Source: Ooceraea biroi (lineage: Eukaryota > Arthropoda > Insecta > Hymenoptera > Formicidae). Taken from it: a DNA stretch of 64,000 bases. Made by a program: the position numbers and the translations under genes. Where the stretch lies: NCBI RefSeq assembly GCF_003672135.1, contig NC_039514.1, forward strand, positions 5,194,432-5,258,431, given 5' to 3'. The notes beneath the pieces were generated by a model. It was given only the letters and a program-made list of their open reading frames with translations. It was not told the DNA's origin and did not search any database. This document shows, piece after piece, positions 12,531 to 21,725 of the stretch. Numbering within the stretch: position 1 is the stretch's first letter; each line of letters begins with the position of its first letter.

Positions 12531-12716
12531 TGTACACATTAAAATGGAAAAAGTTAAAATTTTCGATTAAACGTATGTCAGCATGTCAGATATATCTCTA
12601 TACGTATGTCACAGTTACTACTATTTTAAGATATGATAATTTGTGTAGGAAATTGTTTTATATGCATTACGTCGTATAATATGAAATGTCGGATTTTTTA
12701 TCAATCGCAACTTTGT

Positions 12717-12925
12717 CACACTGAAAGAGATTATCTGTGAAACAGGTGTGTAATTCTTCCATTCTAGCTTCACTTTTATAAGCTTTTTGGTAATTTACCG
12801 CTATTGTTCTGTAAATATTCGGATTACTGTTATTTCTATAGCAAATTGCCAAGAAACATATACAAGTGAAGTTAGAATGGAAGATTTACGTAGCTGTTAG
12901 ACTAGATATTCTCTCAGTGTGATCA
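12717..12925. repeat. Small hairpin repeat
   Basis: CACACTGAAAGAGA near 12717 faces TCTCTCAGTGTG near 12914, and CTTCCATTCTAGCTTCAC faces GTGAAGTTAGAATGGAAG. The arms are about 60 bp and imperfect, resembling a small MITE. Confidence 0.6.
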
Positions 12926-13009
12926 AGATCTATAGATCGTGTAACATAATGTAATTATATATTATGTATTTAGATATATCATATATCAGCTGATGTGCCG
13001 TACAATATT

Positions 13010-13010
<1 letters not shown>

Positions 13011-13076
<66 letters not shown>

Positions 13077-13625
13077 TTATATAAAGAAATAATAAAGTAA
13101 TAAAATAATAAATTATATATTATTACAATACTTACACATACCCACACATTTGACTTTTTGTTCAGTATATAACACGTAATGTAAAAGTATAAGAAAATTT
13201 TTTAAAGTATCCTCCGGAATACTTATAAATTATTAATATGTATGTTATATATGTCCGCCCGGTAAAAATATATCATCATATAAAACTGTACATAATTATA
13301 TAGAAACATATAAAATTATGTATCAATGTTTCTATATAATTATGTACAGTTTTATATGATAATATATTTTTACCGGGCGGACATATATAACATACATATT
13401 AATAATTTATAAGTATTCCGGAGGATACTTTAAAAAATTTTCTTATACTTTTACATTACGTGTTATATACTGAACAAAAAGTCAAATGTGTGGGTATGTG
13501 TAAGTATTGTAATAATATATAATTTATTATTTTATTACTTTATTATTTCTTTATATAACTCTGTGTGTGTGTGCGTGTGTGTGTGTGTGCGCGTGTGCGT
13601 GTGCGTGTGCGTGTGTGTATGTGTG
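13011..13625. repeat. Palindrome with (CA)n and (GT)n ends
   Basis: A (CA)n run at 13011-13062 and a short (GA)n lead into an arm that is repeated in inverse from about 13327 to 13560, ending in a (GT)n/(GC) run to 13625. The arms (about 240 bp without the microsatellites) look nearly perfect around a loop near 13304-13326. Several apparent frames in the GT run are low-complexity only. Confidence 0.85.
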
Positions 13626-13916
13626 GGCGGGCGCGCACGTTGCTCCTCTCGCATCCACTATTCTGCGGGGGCCGCAAGGGGTGTGCTACAAAAGAGTACA
13701 TATATTATACCATTGGTATAGGTGTAGCGTGTGTAGACGCCGAAGAAACGTATGAGGTAGCATTACTTACTCACGTGGCGGTGTGTTCGCGCGCATGTAC
13801 TGCATTCCGACCCCTCTGTTTATGGTCACCTGCATCGACTCGAATACTTGCACCCTGTGCTACAGCACCTCGTCGATATTCTGCAGACACGTTCGTAGGG
13901 TGCGCCTGGAAGTTCA
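13626..13916. other. GC-rich spacer, nothing identified
   Basis: The base composition rises sharply compared with flanking repeats and resembles the 16-20 kb Polinton block. Overlapping short frames exist but none has recognisable features. It could be Polinton sequence separated from the rest by the foldback element. Confidence 0.35.
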
Positions 13917-16046
13917 TGTACACTGATAGGCAGGAATGGTGTCCCTCGCCTACGTTCACGGAGCTACGTTAAGTGTGGCACTGACAACCGCTGACAACCG
14001 AAAATAATTTCTTCTGTTATAAAATTGCAGAATTAAATGTACAATTAAATAATATAATTACAATTATACTATAAATATAATATAAATACAATTATATAAC
14101 TGCAATGGTATAGTTACAAAAATAAATATAATTAAATAATATAAATGTATATGAATAATGCTTTTTATAATTGTACTATTATACATTCAAAATTTAAATT
14201 TAGACCATAATATTCCTAGAATATTTATTTTAATTTCCTTCAATACTTACTAATAATTTTTTATTGTTATTAAATATAATTCTGCAATCTTACAACACAA
14301 GAAATTATTTTTTATTTGCGCACAATGCAAATTTACAAACGCGTGGACAGTCTCAAACTTACCCGCAATGATAGTTGTAATTTTATACAAAATATTTTTA
14401 CAGCATATAATAGTAGAAGAATTATTACGCTATCATAAATAAATCAGTAATGAATAAGGATGCGCATGCATTTTGGCTGTGGATAGTATAATTCAGTATT
14501 TTAATAAGAATTAAAAATTTAGAATTAAATATAATTACAACTTTTAATCATTTTCGGAGAGAGAGAGCGGATCTTATAGATGTTTTTTTAGCATCAAACT
14601 ATTAAATTGTTCGTAAATTTATAATTTGTGCTATTATGTATTCCGGCTTCCTTGTAAAGACTTTTTCGCTCGATGAAATTTGCGACGCCCAGTTCGCAAG
14701 AGATAGTAAAAATTCACCCCAAATTATTATTAAGCATGAAGGTCCGCTGCAGATCAATGTAGACGATCTCACATCTTAACGTTTTATATTTTAATAAGAA
14801 TTTGTATTCTCTCTTCATCAAATTTCATCTCTTTAAATGATAAAAAAATATTTATATGTAGTCGGGACAAAGTGCAACATTAAGTTTGCGACTACGTCAG
14901 TGGAAGCGTGGAGGAGATCGAGGAGTGAAGGGAAAGGATAGTGGGGGGCGCTCCGATGTTGCATCCTTTTCGCAAGACACACGAGCGAGAGAGAAAGCAT
15001 AACAAGACGTGCTGCCGGTTAGTGGTGTCCCATAGTTGTCACTCTTGTCACTTGAATGCAGCGAGTGTGAATGACACAGCTATACATAGGAGAGGACACC
15101 GCGATATCTCTATATATTTTTATCATTTAAAGAGATGAAATTTGATGAAGAGAGAATACAAATTCTTATTAAAATATAAAACGTTAAGATGTGAGATCGT
15201 CTACATTGATCTGCAGCGGACCTTCATGCTTAATAATAATTTGGGGTGAATTTTTACTATCTCTTGCGAACTGGGCGTCGCAAATTTCGTCGAGCGAAAA
15301 AGTCTTTACAAGGAAGCCGGAATACATAATAGCACAAATTATAAATTTACGAACAATTTAATAGTTTGATGCTAAAAAAACATCTATAAGATCCGCTCTC
15401 TCTCTCCGAAAATGATTAAAAGTTGTAATTATATTTAATTCTAAATTTTTAATTCTTATTAAAATACTGAATTATACTATCCACAGCCAAAATGCATGCG
15501 CATCCTTATTCATTACTGATTTATTTATGATAGCGTAATAATTCTTCTACTATTATATGCTGTAAAAATATTTTGTATAAAATTACAACTATCATTGCGG
15601 GTAAGTTTGAGACTGTCCACGCGTTTGTAAATTTGCATTGTGCGCAAATAAAAAATAATTTCTTGTGTTGTAAGATTGCAGAATTATATTTAATAACAAT
15701 AAAAAATTATTAGTAAGTATTGAAGGAAATTAAAATAAATATTCTAGGAATATTATGGTCTAAATTTAAATTTTGAATGTATAATAGTACAATTATAAAA
15801 AGCATTATTCATATACATTTATATTATTTAATTATATTTATTTTTGTAACTATACCATTGCAGTTATATAATTGTATTTATATTATATTTATAGTATAAT
15901 TGTAATTATATTATTTAATTGTACATTTAATTCTGCAATTTTATAACAGAAGAAATTATTTTCGGTTGTCAGCGGTTGTCAGTGCCACACTTAACGTAGC
16001 TCCGTGAACGTAGGCGAGGGACACCATTCCTGCCTATCAGTGTACA
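13917..16046. mobile_element. Foldback element with ~930-bp arms
   Basis: The arms 13917-14847 and 15115-16046 are near-perfect inverted repeats beginning TGTACACTGATAGGCAGG. They enclose a GC-richer loop of about 265 bp with a 65-codon frame but no recognisable protein. I found no terminal duplication. The layout is that of a foldback or very long-TIR non-autonomous DNA element, or of a local inverted duplication. Confidence 0.85.
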
Positions 16047-16118
16047 CTTAGTTACACCGTTCGCAATATAGGTCGGGTCATTGGTTTTATGTATGTTTGT
16101 TTGTACTTACATGATCTG

Positions 16119-16274
16119 CTAAATTTCTGAGATATAGGCCTCGTCCACCGCTGCGCCGAGACGGTTGAGGCCCGCCTGCGTCTCGCGGGTCTTCTCAGCC
16201 AGAGCAGCGGCGGTATGCGCCGTCATCGATGCCGCCGCGTGGATAGCATCGGTGACATCCACCAAATTCTCCAT
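16119..16274 (-). CDS. Small hypothetical protein, 51 aa
   Basis: A complete small frame runs from ATG at 16274 to TAG at 16119. It is Ala-rich and amphipathic (Ala-Ala-Ala-Ser-Met-Thr-Ala-His then Leu-Gly-Ala-Ala-Val-Asp), predicted mostly helical, possibly a short coiled coil. Codon use is GC-rich like the neighbouring 17-19 kb genes. I do not recognise it. It could be a small structural protein of the Polinton or a chance frame. Confidence 0.4.
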   Translation of the reverse strand: MENLVDVTDAIHAAASMTAHTAAALAEKTRETQAGLNRLGAAVDEAYISEI

Positions 16275-16452
16275 TTTCTCGGGGCACAGTTTTCGGGTCG
16301 CCAGTTACAATAGGAATGACAGTGTCGCATGATGCGTTGTCTTTATAGAGCGCATGATATGAAAGGTTTGCTCTTTTCGCGCAGTGTCAGCGAGATGAAG
16401 CGCGTCTTCACAATCGCACTATGGATGGCCGGGTCACTTTATCTCGCTCCGT

Positions 16453-16925
16453 ATATGCGAAAAAGGGAATTGAATCCCGAAGAAGGATTGTGGGACACTC
16501 CCCGTACGATAGACAAGCTGCGAGACGCGTGCCATAGTCAGCAGGTACGCTGGCCTGTGGCGAGCTGCCATAGCGAGGTTGCGGCCGTACTCGCGTTTCA
16601 CTATCAGGGGTAACTGCGGAAGTGTGGGACAGCTGACTCGAGTGCAGAGATAACATGCGAAAAAAGGAATTGAATCCCGAAGTATGTGTGTGTACGAATA
16701 AACTACTGTACAATAGACGGGCTGCGAGACGCGTGCCATAGTCAGCCCGTACACTGGCCTGTGGCGCGCTGACGCAGCGAAGATGCGCCCGTACTCGCGT
16801 TACACACTATATGCTGCAATTACATACTTGCCCCTTATCGGTCCGCTGGACACGTATGCATGGGCCGTACCGCTCAGGAGTAAATGCGGCAGCGGGACAG
16901 CTGACTCGTGTGCGGAGAAATTTCG
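16453..16925 (+). repeat. ~205-bp tandem duplication upstream of the PC4-like gene
   Basis: ATGCGAAAAAGGGAATTGAA recurs (diverged) near 16655, GCGAGACGCGTGCCATAGTC near 16517 recurs near 16723, and GGGACAGCTGACTCG near 16627 recurs near 16896. Two units plus part of a third have drifted apart. Each carries a TGACTCG word, one base from an AP-1 site. A regulatory role is inference. Confidence 0.7.
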
Positions 16926-17112
16926 AACGGCTGGAAGATGTCCGAACATTTGAGGAACCGCGTTCAAATAGTCGACCCCCAGCACGACCACGCATTCCCC
17001 TCTACGTAACGTGCTTATACATGGGAGCAGGCGGGTATATAAACTGCGTCCCGCTGAGGATACGTCAGTCAGGCGTTCATATTCCGAGTGTAGCGGACCT
17101 GCCCACTGCGCA

Positions 17113-17874
17113 ATGTACCACGTCACGTTACCTCTCGACCAGTTGGGGACCGCAGCTCCGCGGCCTGTGGAGGACGGGGGTGCGCTGAAGAAGCGCCGTC
17201 ACGTGTAAGGTACGCGCGCGCTGGTCGCTGGATCACGATTCGTCATCAACATCATCGTTTTCTTGACTCATAGGTGGAGAGACGTCGCCGCGACGCCCAA
17301 CGTAGACGTGAGACGCATGCGGATACTGGGCCGCCGATACAACCTGACCAGGACCGGCTACAAGTTTCTGGAGATAGGACTAGGCATCCCTCCGACCGCG
17401 TATGCGGTGGTCGTGCACATCGTGCTGGGGGACACTGCCGGCAAGGAGATACTGCTGACTTCCGAAATGTGGAAGGGACTGGTGGACAGTAGAGCCATAA
17501 TCTGCGACAACCTCGCGCGGGCTAACGGCGAGCACGGTCCGCCTCCGCCCATGCAGCTGGGTGACCTGACGGTGCGCTTCGCTACTATCAACAGTCAGCC
17601 AACGATACGTCTAGACACTCCGTCCGGACGATTGACCCTGTCCGCACTGACGGTGCGCTTCCTCTACGGATTGCGGCACTGCGTCCAGCACGTGATCGCC
17701 ACGATGACCGGCGTCGTCGGACACGCCGAGGCTAAACTTCGCGCCTTCAGACACATCGCCGCGGGTGTGGAGGATCCCTCCAGCGCTCTCAGGGCCGTAA
17801 GCGACAGCGCGGACTTCGACCGGAACAATCTGCTCGATTGCGAACTGCTGGTTATGGTTTTTGGTTTGTTTTAA
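17113..17874 (+). CDS. Two-exon gene, possible PC4-like ssDNA-binding protein (copy A)
   Basis: Exon 1 (17113-17204) starts at ATG and ends at a good donor (GTAAGG). A 69-bp intron ends at 17273, and exon 2 (17274-17874) runs to TAA; the codon split across the junction is phase-consistent and the product is about 230 aa. A basic linker precedes the block Ile-Leu-Gly-Arg-Arg-Tyr, then Phe-Leu-Glu-Ile and Gly-Lys-Glu-Ile ... Trp-Lys-Gly-Leu. That spacing of strands then a helix resembles the PC4/SUB1 coactivator domain, but this is inferred by eye. The C-terminal half has a helical region with His/Cys pairs. Copy B (19958-20699) keeps the same intron position. It is intact, unlike most genes here. 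Confidence 0.6.
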
Positions 17875-18170
17875 GTTACACGCCGCATACCAGCAGTCTC
17901 CTTGTATTATATTATGTTATACATTATATATATATGTATATATATATGTGTGTTCTGTATGTACACACATTATTCACGTTAATTACAGTATTTTTTGCCG
18001 ATCAAATTGCGTCTTTTTATCGCGCTGAACCTCCTCACCTCCCCTAACCTGTATCTATCTGTATAACATCTATGTAGTATTAGTGGCTAGTATTATAGAG
18101 AGAAATACGTTAGACGTCGCGTCCATACGACATTGCACAGGACAGGCAACCGTAAACGCGTCCGTGCAGG
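17875..18170. other. 3' flank of copy A, no gene seen
   Basis: AT-rich with a short TATATA run near 17930-17950. No clear polyadenylation signal or ORF is supported. Confidence 0.4.
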
Positions 18171-18252
18171 TCCGCAAAAACGATGACGTCACCTGGCCTT
18201 GAACATGTTCGTGCAGGTCCAGGCGTATATAACAATAGTGCTGATGATGCAA
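18171..18252 (+). promoter_or_regulatory. CRE + TATA promoter cassette, copy 1
   Basis: About 82 bp are nearly identical to 19616-19698. A perfect CRE palindrome TGACGTCA (18184-18191) lies 42 bp upstream of TATATAA (18226-18232), a normal core-promoter layout. Downstream there is only about 70 bp before an AATAAAG word at 18314, and no ORF, so this copy may be an orphan left by the local duplication. Confidence 0.65.
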
Positions 18253-18402
18253 TATGCCCTCCGATGACGGCACGCGTGGTGGGATGGGTGGACTGTCGCG
18301 CGCGGGATTTGGAATAAAGAAGTAGTGGTTTTTTTATAAACACTATATATGTATTTCTATATATGTTATTATACACTAATGATGTACATTAATAACGACG
18401 CT

Positions 18403-18487
18403 CGCGGATACTCAGCCGCAGGTACACCCTGACCAGAACCGGCTATTCGTATCTGGAAGTTGGAATAGGCATCCCTCCGGCCGCGCC
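18403..18487 (+). pseudogene. Fragment of the PC4-like gene family (copy C)
   Basis: This piece encodes the same Arg-Ile-Leu-x-Arg-Arg-Tyr to Gly-Ile-Pro-Pro block as copy A, with close nucleotide similarity. It then ends abruptly against the 3' end of the minus-strand gene at 18528. It records a third, truncated duplication. Confidence 0.75.
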
Positions 18488-18527
18488 TTCAGGCTCATCT
18501 ATCATCCTCGCGCGGCGGAGAGCGTTC

Positions 18528-19238
18528 TTACACCTCGGAGCACTTGCACATCCGTCGTTCGCACGTCAGGCACTGCCGTTCTACATCGTTAACGTCCTCG
18601 TTCATCGCCTTGAACCGCTCTGCATAGAACGGGACGCCCTCGTACTTCGCCAGTTCATTTTGTAACTTTGTCCGTTCCTCTCGCTTCGATTGTTCGTTCT
18701 CGTATTTTCTTCCCTCTATCGACATTTCACATCTCACTCCTCGATTTCCGTGTATCTGGTAGATATGGGTCGTTAGATATATACCGTCCATCACTGTCAG
18801 TTCGCACAACTGCCCGAGATCGGCGGGAATCGTGACGCACAGCGCAATGTCGCGGTCCTCGACCTTATAGGCGATGTCCTCCGCGTGATACCGGAAGTCG
18901 TTCGAGTTGACGGTTCGCAAGGAATTATGTAACGCGTAACTTTCCCCGCACTCTCTCAGCATCCGCGTGTACAGTGCCCTTCGTACGTCATACGGCCAGT
19001 CCGCGACGCTCCTCTTTTGAATCACGACTCCCTGCCTCGTGGAACGTTCGCTGGTTCGACGCACATCGACCTCGCGGTCGCGCAGAAAACGCACCACCGA
19101 GATTCGCTGAACGCTCCCGGGCCCGGTCTCTTCTGGAGTATCGTCCCCGAGAACTTCGACGACGTCCTCTTCGAGAGTGCTCATGCGTTCGTTGAAGACC
19201 CAATCTCGCATTTTCGCGCGTCGGAACAGCGGGGTCAA
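18528..19238 (-). CDS. Hypothetical protein, 236 aa, Cys-rich C-terminus
   Basis: An uninterrupted minus-strand frame has GC-rich codon use like its neighbours. The N-terminal ~80 residues are charged, the middle (about 90-160) looks like mixed alpha/beta, and residues 180-215 are Lys/Glu-rich and probably helical. The end carries Cys-Leu-Thr-Cys and Cys-Lys-Cys, a possible metal-binding knuckle. I do not recognise the family. It lies downstream of 19348-19560 on the same strand, so both may be transcribed from the promoter at 19594-19698. It could start at the internal Met ten codons in. Confidence 0.6.
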   Translation of the reverse strand: MTPLFRRAKMRDWVFNERMSTLEEDVVEVLGDDTPEETGPGSVQRISVVRFLRDREVDVRRTSERSTRQGVVIQKRSVADWPYDVRRALYTRMLRECGESYALHNSLRTVNSNDFRYHAEDIAYKVEDRDIALCVTIPADLGQLCELTVMDGIYLTTHIYQIHGNRGVRCEMSIEGRKYENEQSKREERTKLQNELAKYEGVPFYAERFKAMNEDVNDVERQCLTCERRMCKCSEV

Positions 19239-19347
19239 CGATCACGCGTCTACGTCTGCGTGCCCTTGTCACACGCCGATCCGCGCGACGCTCGCGCCTC
19301 GATCGCTCGACACTTGTAACATTCTATGATCCGCGGCGGCGGTCCGT

Positions 19348-19560
19348 CTATGTGCGTACGCTGCCCGGGCTGGTGTAGTGATCGCAGCAATTGCGGTACC
19401 GTCGCACCTCGGGATCGCGTCTCAGGTGGTCCGGTAACCTGTCCCACAATCCTTCCACGTAGTCACCGTATCGTTCCAGGAGAATGATCTTCGGAACGTA
19501 CTGCAACTGCTCCCTCGTCAGACCGAAGATCTCTCTATCGTCCGGCAGCAACAGGAACAT
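19348..19560 (-). CDS. Short protein related to the N-terminus of the PLA2 protein
   Basis: The frame starts at ATG 19560, about 35 bp downstream of a minus-strand TATA box, and gives 70 aa. It shares with the product at 50649 the blocks Leu-Thr-x-Glu-Gln-Leu-Gln-(Tyr/Phe)-Val-Pro-Lys-Ile and Leu-Pro-Asp-His, then Tyr-Arg-x-Cys. The PLA2 part is absent, so this is either a stand-alone N-terminal domain or the remnant of a second Polinton copy. Function is unknown. Confidence 0.65.
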   Translation of the reverse strand: MFLLLPDDREIFGLTREQLQYVPKIILLERYGDYVEGLWDRLPDHLRRDPEVRRYRNCCDHYTSPGSVRT

Positions 19561-19593
19561 CCTAGCATTTGCTCGATCGGACACACTTGCCGG

Positions 19594-19698
19594 TTTATAT
19601 ATGCATCACTTACTACGCAAAAACAATGACGTCACCTGACTTTGAACATGCTCGTGCAGGTCCAGGCGTATATAACAGTAGTGCTGATGATGCAATAG
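19594..19698. promoter_or_regulatory. Bidirectional CRE/TATA promoter, copy 2
   Basis: A CRE palindrome TGACGTCA sits at 19627-19634. On the plus strand TATATAA follows at 19669-19675; on the minus strand TATATAAA lies at 19594-19601, about 35 bp before ATG 19560. The layout suits a divergent promoter serving the minus-strand gene and something rightward. CRE sites bind CREB/ATF factors; use here is inference. Copy 1 lies at 18171-18252. Confidence 0.65.
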
Positions 19699-19739
19699 GT
19701 AACAATAGCGCAGCCGCCATTTGCGCACTGCGTAGTTTC

Positions 19740-19860
19740 GCCCCCTCCCCCTGCTGACTCATCCCCCTCCCCCTCCCCCTGCTGACTCAGCCCCCTCCCC
19801 CTTCCCCATGCTGACTCAGCCCCCCCCTCGTTGCTCCTGCGTTAGAACCGGCCCTATATA
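19740..19860 (+). promoter_or_regulatory. C-rich array with three AP-1 sites and a TATA box
   Basis: The consensus TGACTCA occurs at 19755-19761, 19783-19789 and 19812-19818, spaced 28 and 29 bp apart in CCCCCTCCCC-type sequence. TATATA follows at 19855-19860, about 100 bp before the ATG of copy B. AP-1 (Jun/Fos) and bZIP factors bind this word, so stress- or growth-responsive transcription is a reasonable inference. The C-tracts also suit Sp1/KLF-type factors. Confidence 0.65.
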
Positions 19861-19957
19861 TCTACTTATATTTAAAGAGAAGAGCGAATGTTACAAACAT
19901 TAGTTGTTCAGTGGAACGAGCACGATTAGATCTGAAGAGAAGAAGCTAGAAGGAACA

Positions 19958-20699
19958 ATGTGGAGCAAGAGACACATGGAGCAGAATCGCGATACAGAAG
20001 GGAGGAAGCAAAGCTGGTAAGTATATTTAGCAATTGATATAATAAGCAACGGTGTGATGTCTAATATACCTATAATATTTTTCCGCAGTGCTAATTCTAC
20101 ACCGGCCGGCACTTCCGAAGCGCGTGATACTGCAGCATCGCAATCGCGACGCCGACGACGATGCGTTCGTATCCTAGGAAGAAGGTACGCGCTAACAACG
20201 ACGGAACACAAGTATTTGGAAGTTGGCATAAACGTGGGACATGGTCCGAGTTACATGGAGATGCTGTGGGAGACAAACGAGGGAATGAATGGATCTTCGG
20301 AATGGCAACCTGGAAAGGCCTCGTGGAACATCAACATTTAATCCAGGAGTATTTTTCCAAAACTGATAAACGACCCGTAGATCCCATAATATCGGGCCGC
20401 TTACTGTAGACTTTATTAAGTTTAACGATACGAAGTGTGTTCGGTTCGAAGTAACAAACGTGCGATCAATAATGATGGAAGCTACACTAACAACTATGTT
20501 TAATCTCGATAAATGTATCGATTACATGTACAATTGGTTAGTAAACTGCATCGACCATGTAGATTCCAAGTACGAACAGTTCTGTAAGATCGCACGTAGC
20601 ATTAATAATCCTAACGACATAACCATTGCCATACAAAACAGCGAATACTTCGATGACAAGGAACTTATCGATTGTGAGTTATTGGCATTAGCCTTTTGA
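19958..20699 (+). pseudogene. PC4-like gene family, copy B, frameshifted
   Basis: Exon 1 is 19958-20016, the intron 20017-20088 has GTAAGT and CAG ends, and exon 2 begins at 20089. The basic linker and Ile-Leu-Gly-Arg-Arg-Tyr block are as in copy A, at the same distance from the intron. Frameshifts near 20310 and 20395 break the middle, after which the C-terminal region resumes (20460-20699), ending Asp-Cys-Glu-Leu-Leu-x-x-x-Phe as in copy A. A/T-richer codons set it apart from copy A, so the split is not very recent. Confidence 0.75.
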
Positions 20700-20730
20700 A
20701 ATACGTTGTTAATATGTAACAAACATATGC

Positions 20731-20736
20731 AATAAA
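20731..20736 (+). terminator. Polyadenylation signal of copy B
   Basis: AATAAA lies 32 bp after the stop codon of copy B, in the expected place for 3' end formation. Confidence 0.55.
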
Positions 20737-21056
20737 AAACATTTACTCCTAAACGTTGTAGTGCACTTTTCTACAGTCCTCAGTTATTCACATAGGTTAG
20801 ATAAGTATCATAGAAGGTATTAAATGACGCGAAGGTATCAACTGAAGCTGCAAAATATGCGAGCACATTCTATATAGCCTCACAAGATATTTTAGATGCG
20901 GTAAGGCAAATTTTCCAACACGTGTGCATTAGAGTGAGACAAAGATATAGGATGGTAAATCATATAATGGGGAACGATATGCAATAGCATATCAGTATAC
21001 GTGTCAGAAGTGCCGCATGTTACATCGATCACGTTGAAGGAGTGGAAAGGCGAAAA
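20737..21056. other. Spacer before the polymerase, no gene seen
   Basis: No supported ORF or repeat. It presumably holds the polymerase promoter, but I see no clear TATA box. Confidence 0.4.
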
Positions 21057-21725
21057 ATGGAGAACCTTACTCAACTAGAACAGAACATTGTGGCACAATC
21101 ATCGCGTGTATCAAACTGGGGTGAATATTTCGCATGGACACAACAGTGTGATGACCTTATCGAGCAATTGGAAGACCGCAGTCGCGACGCCAAGCAGCCG
21201 CGACTCTTTATCGGAAACAAACAGTCCTTAGTAGCTCGAATCGCGCGGCTCGAGGGACTGAAGAAGCGATTAGAAAGACGCTTTATCCATATTGGTGGCG
21301 AGTATGCAGGGTGGAATAACGGTGTCGAAGAACTCTCATGGCGAGAGATAGAGACCGCGTTCGAGAGTCGCATTTTAACCGGTACTGTGATAAATTCCGG
21401 CTATATCGAACCACGGCGATTCCTGGAAGACGCTAGCATCATAGTGCTCGATCATGTGCAAAAGTTAATAAATGAACATGAAAGTGTGAAATTGAATACC
21501 GTGTTCAATGGCGAGTTTGTGGCGGGTGAGAAGACCGCCAATAAAAGCATCAATACGCGAAACCGAGCACTCTTTCGTACGTCCAATCTGAAAGAGTGGT
21601 TTGCACGATACGTTATCGAGCCCACCTTGGCGTTCCTTGAAGAGTTCCAGGAGCGCGACAGTGGATGGGCGTTGTCGCGTATACTGGACTTGACGGTTAA
21701 CGTTAACAAATATAACCCTATGCAC

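Noticed and set aside
13488..13972. Overlapping Val/Cys-rich frames
   Set aside because: They read through the (GT)n microsatellite and lack any protein feature.
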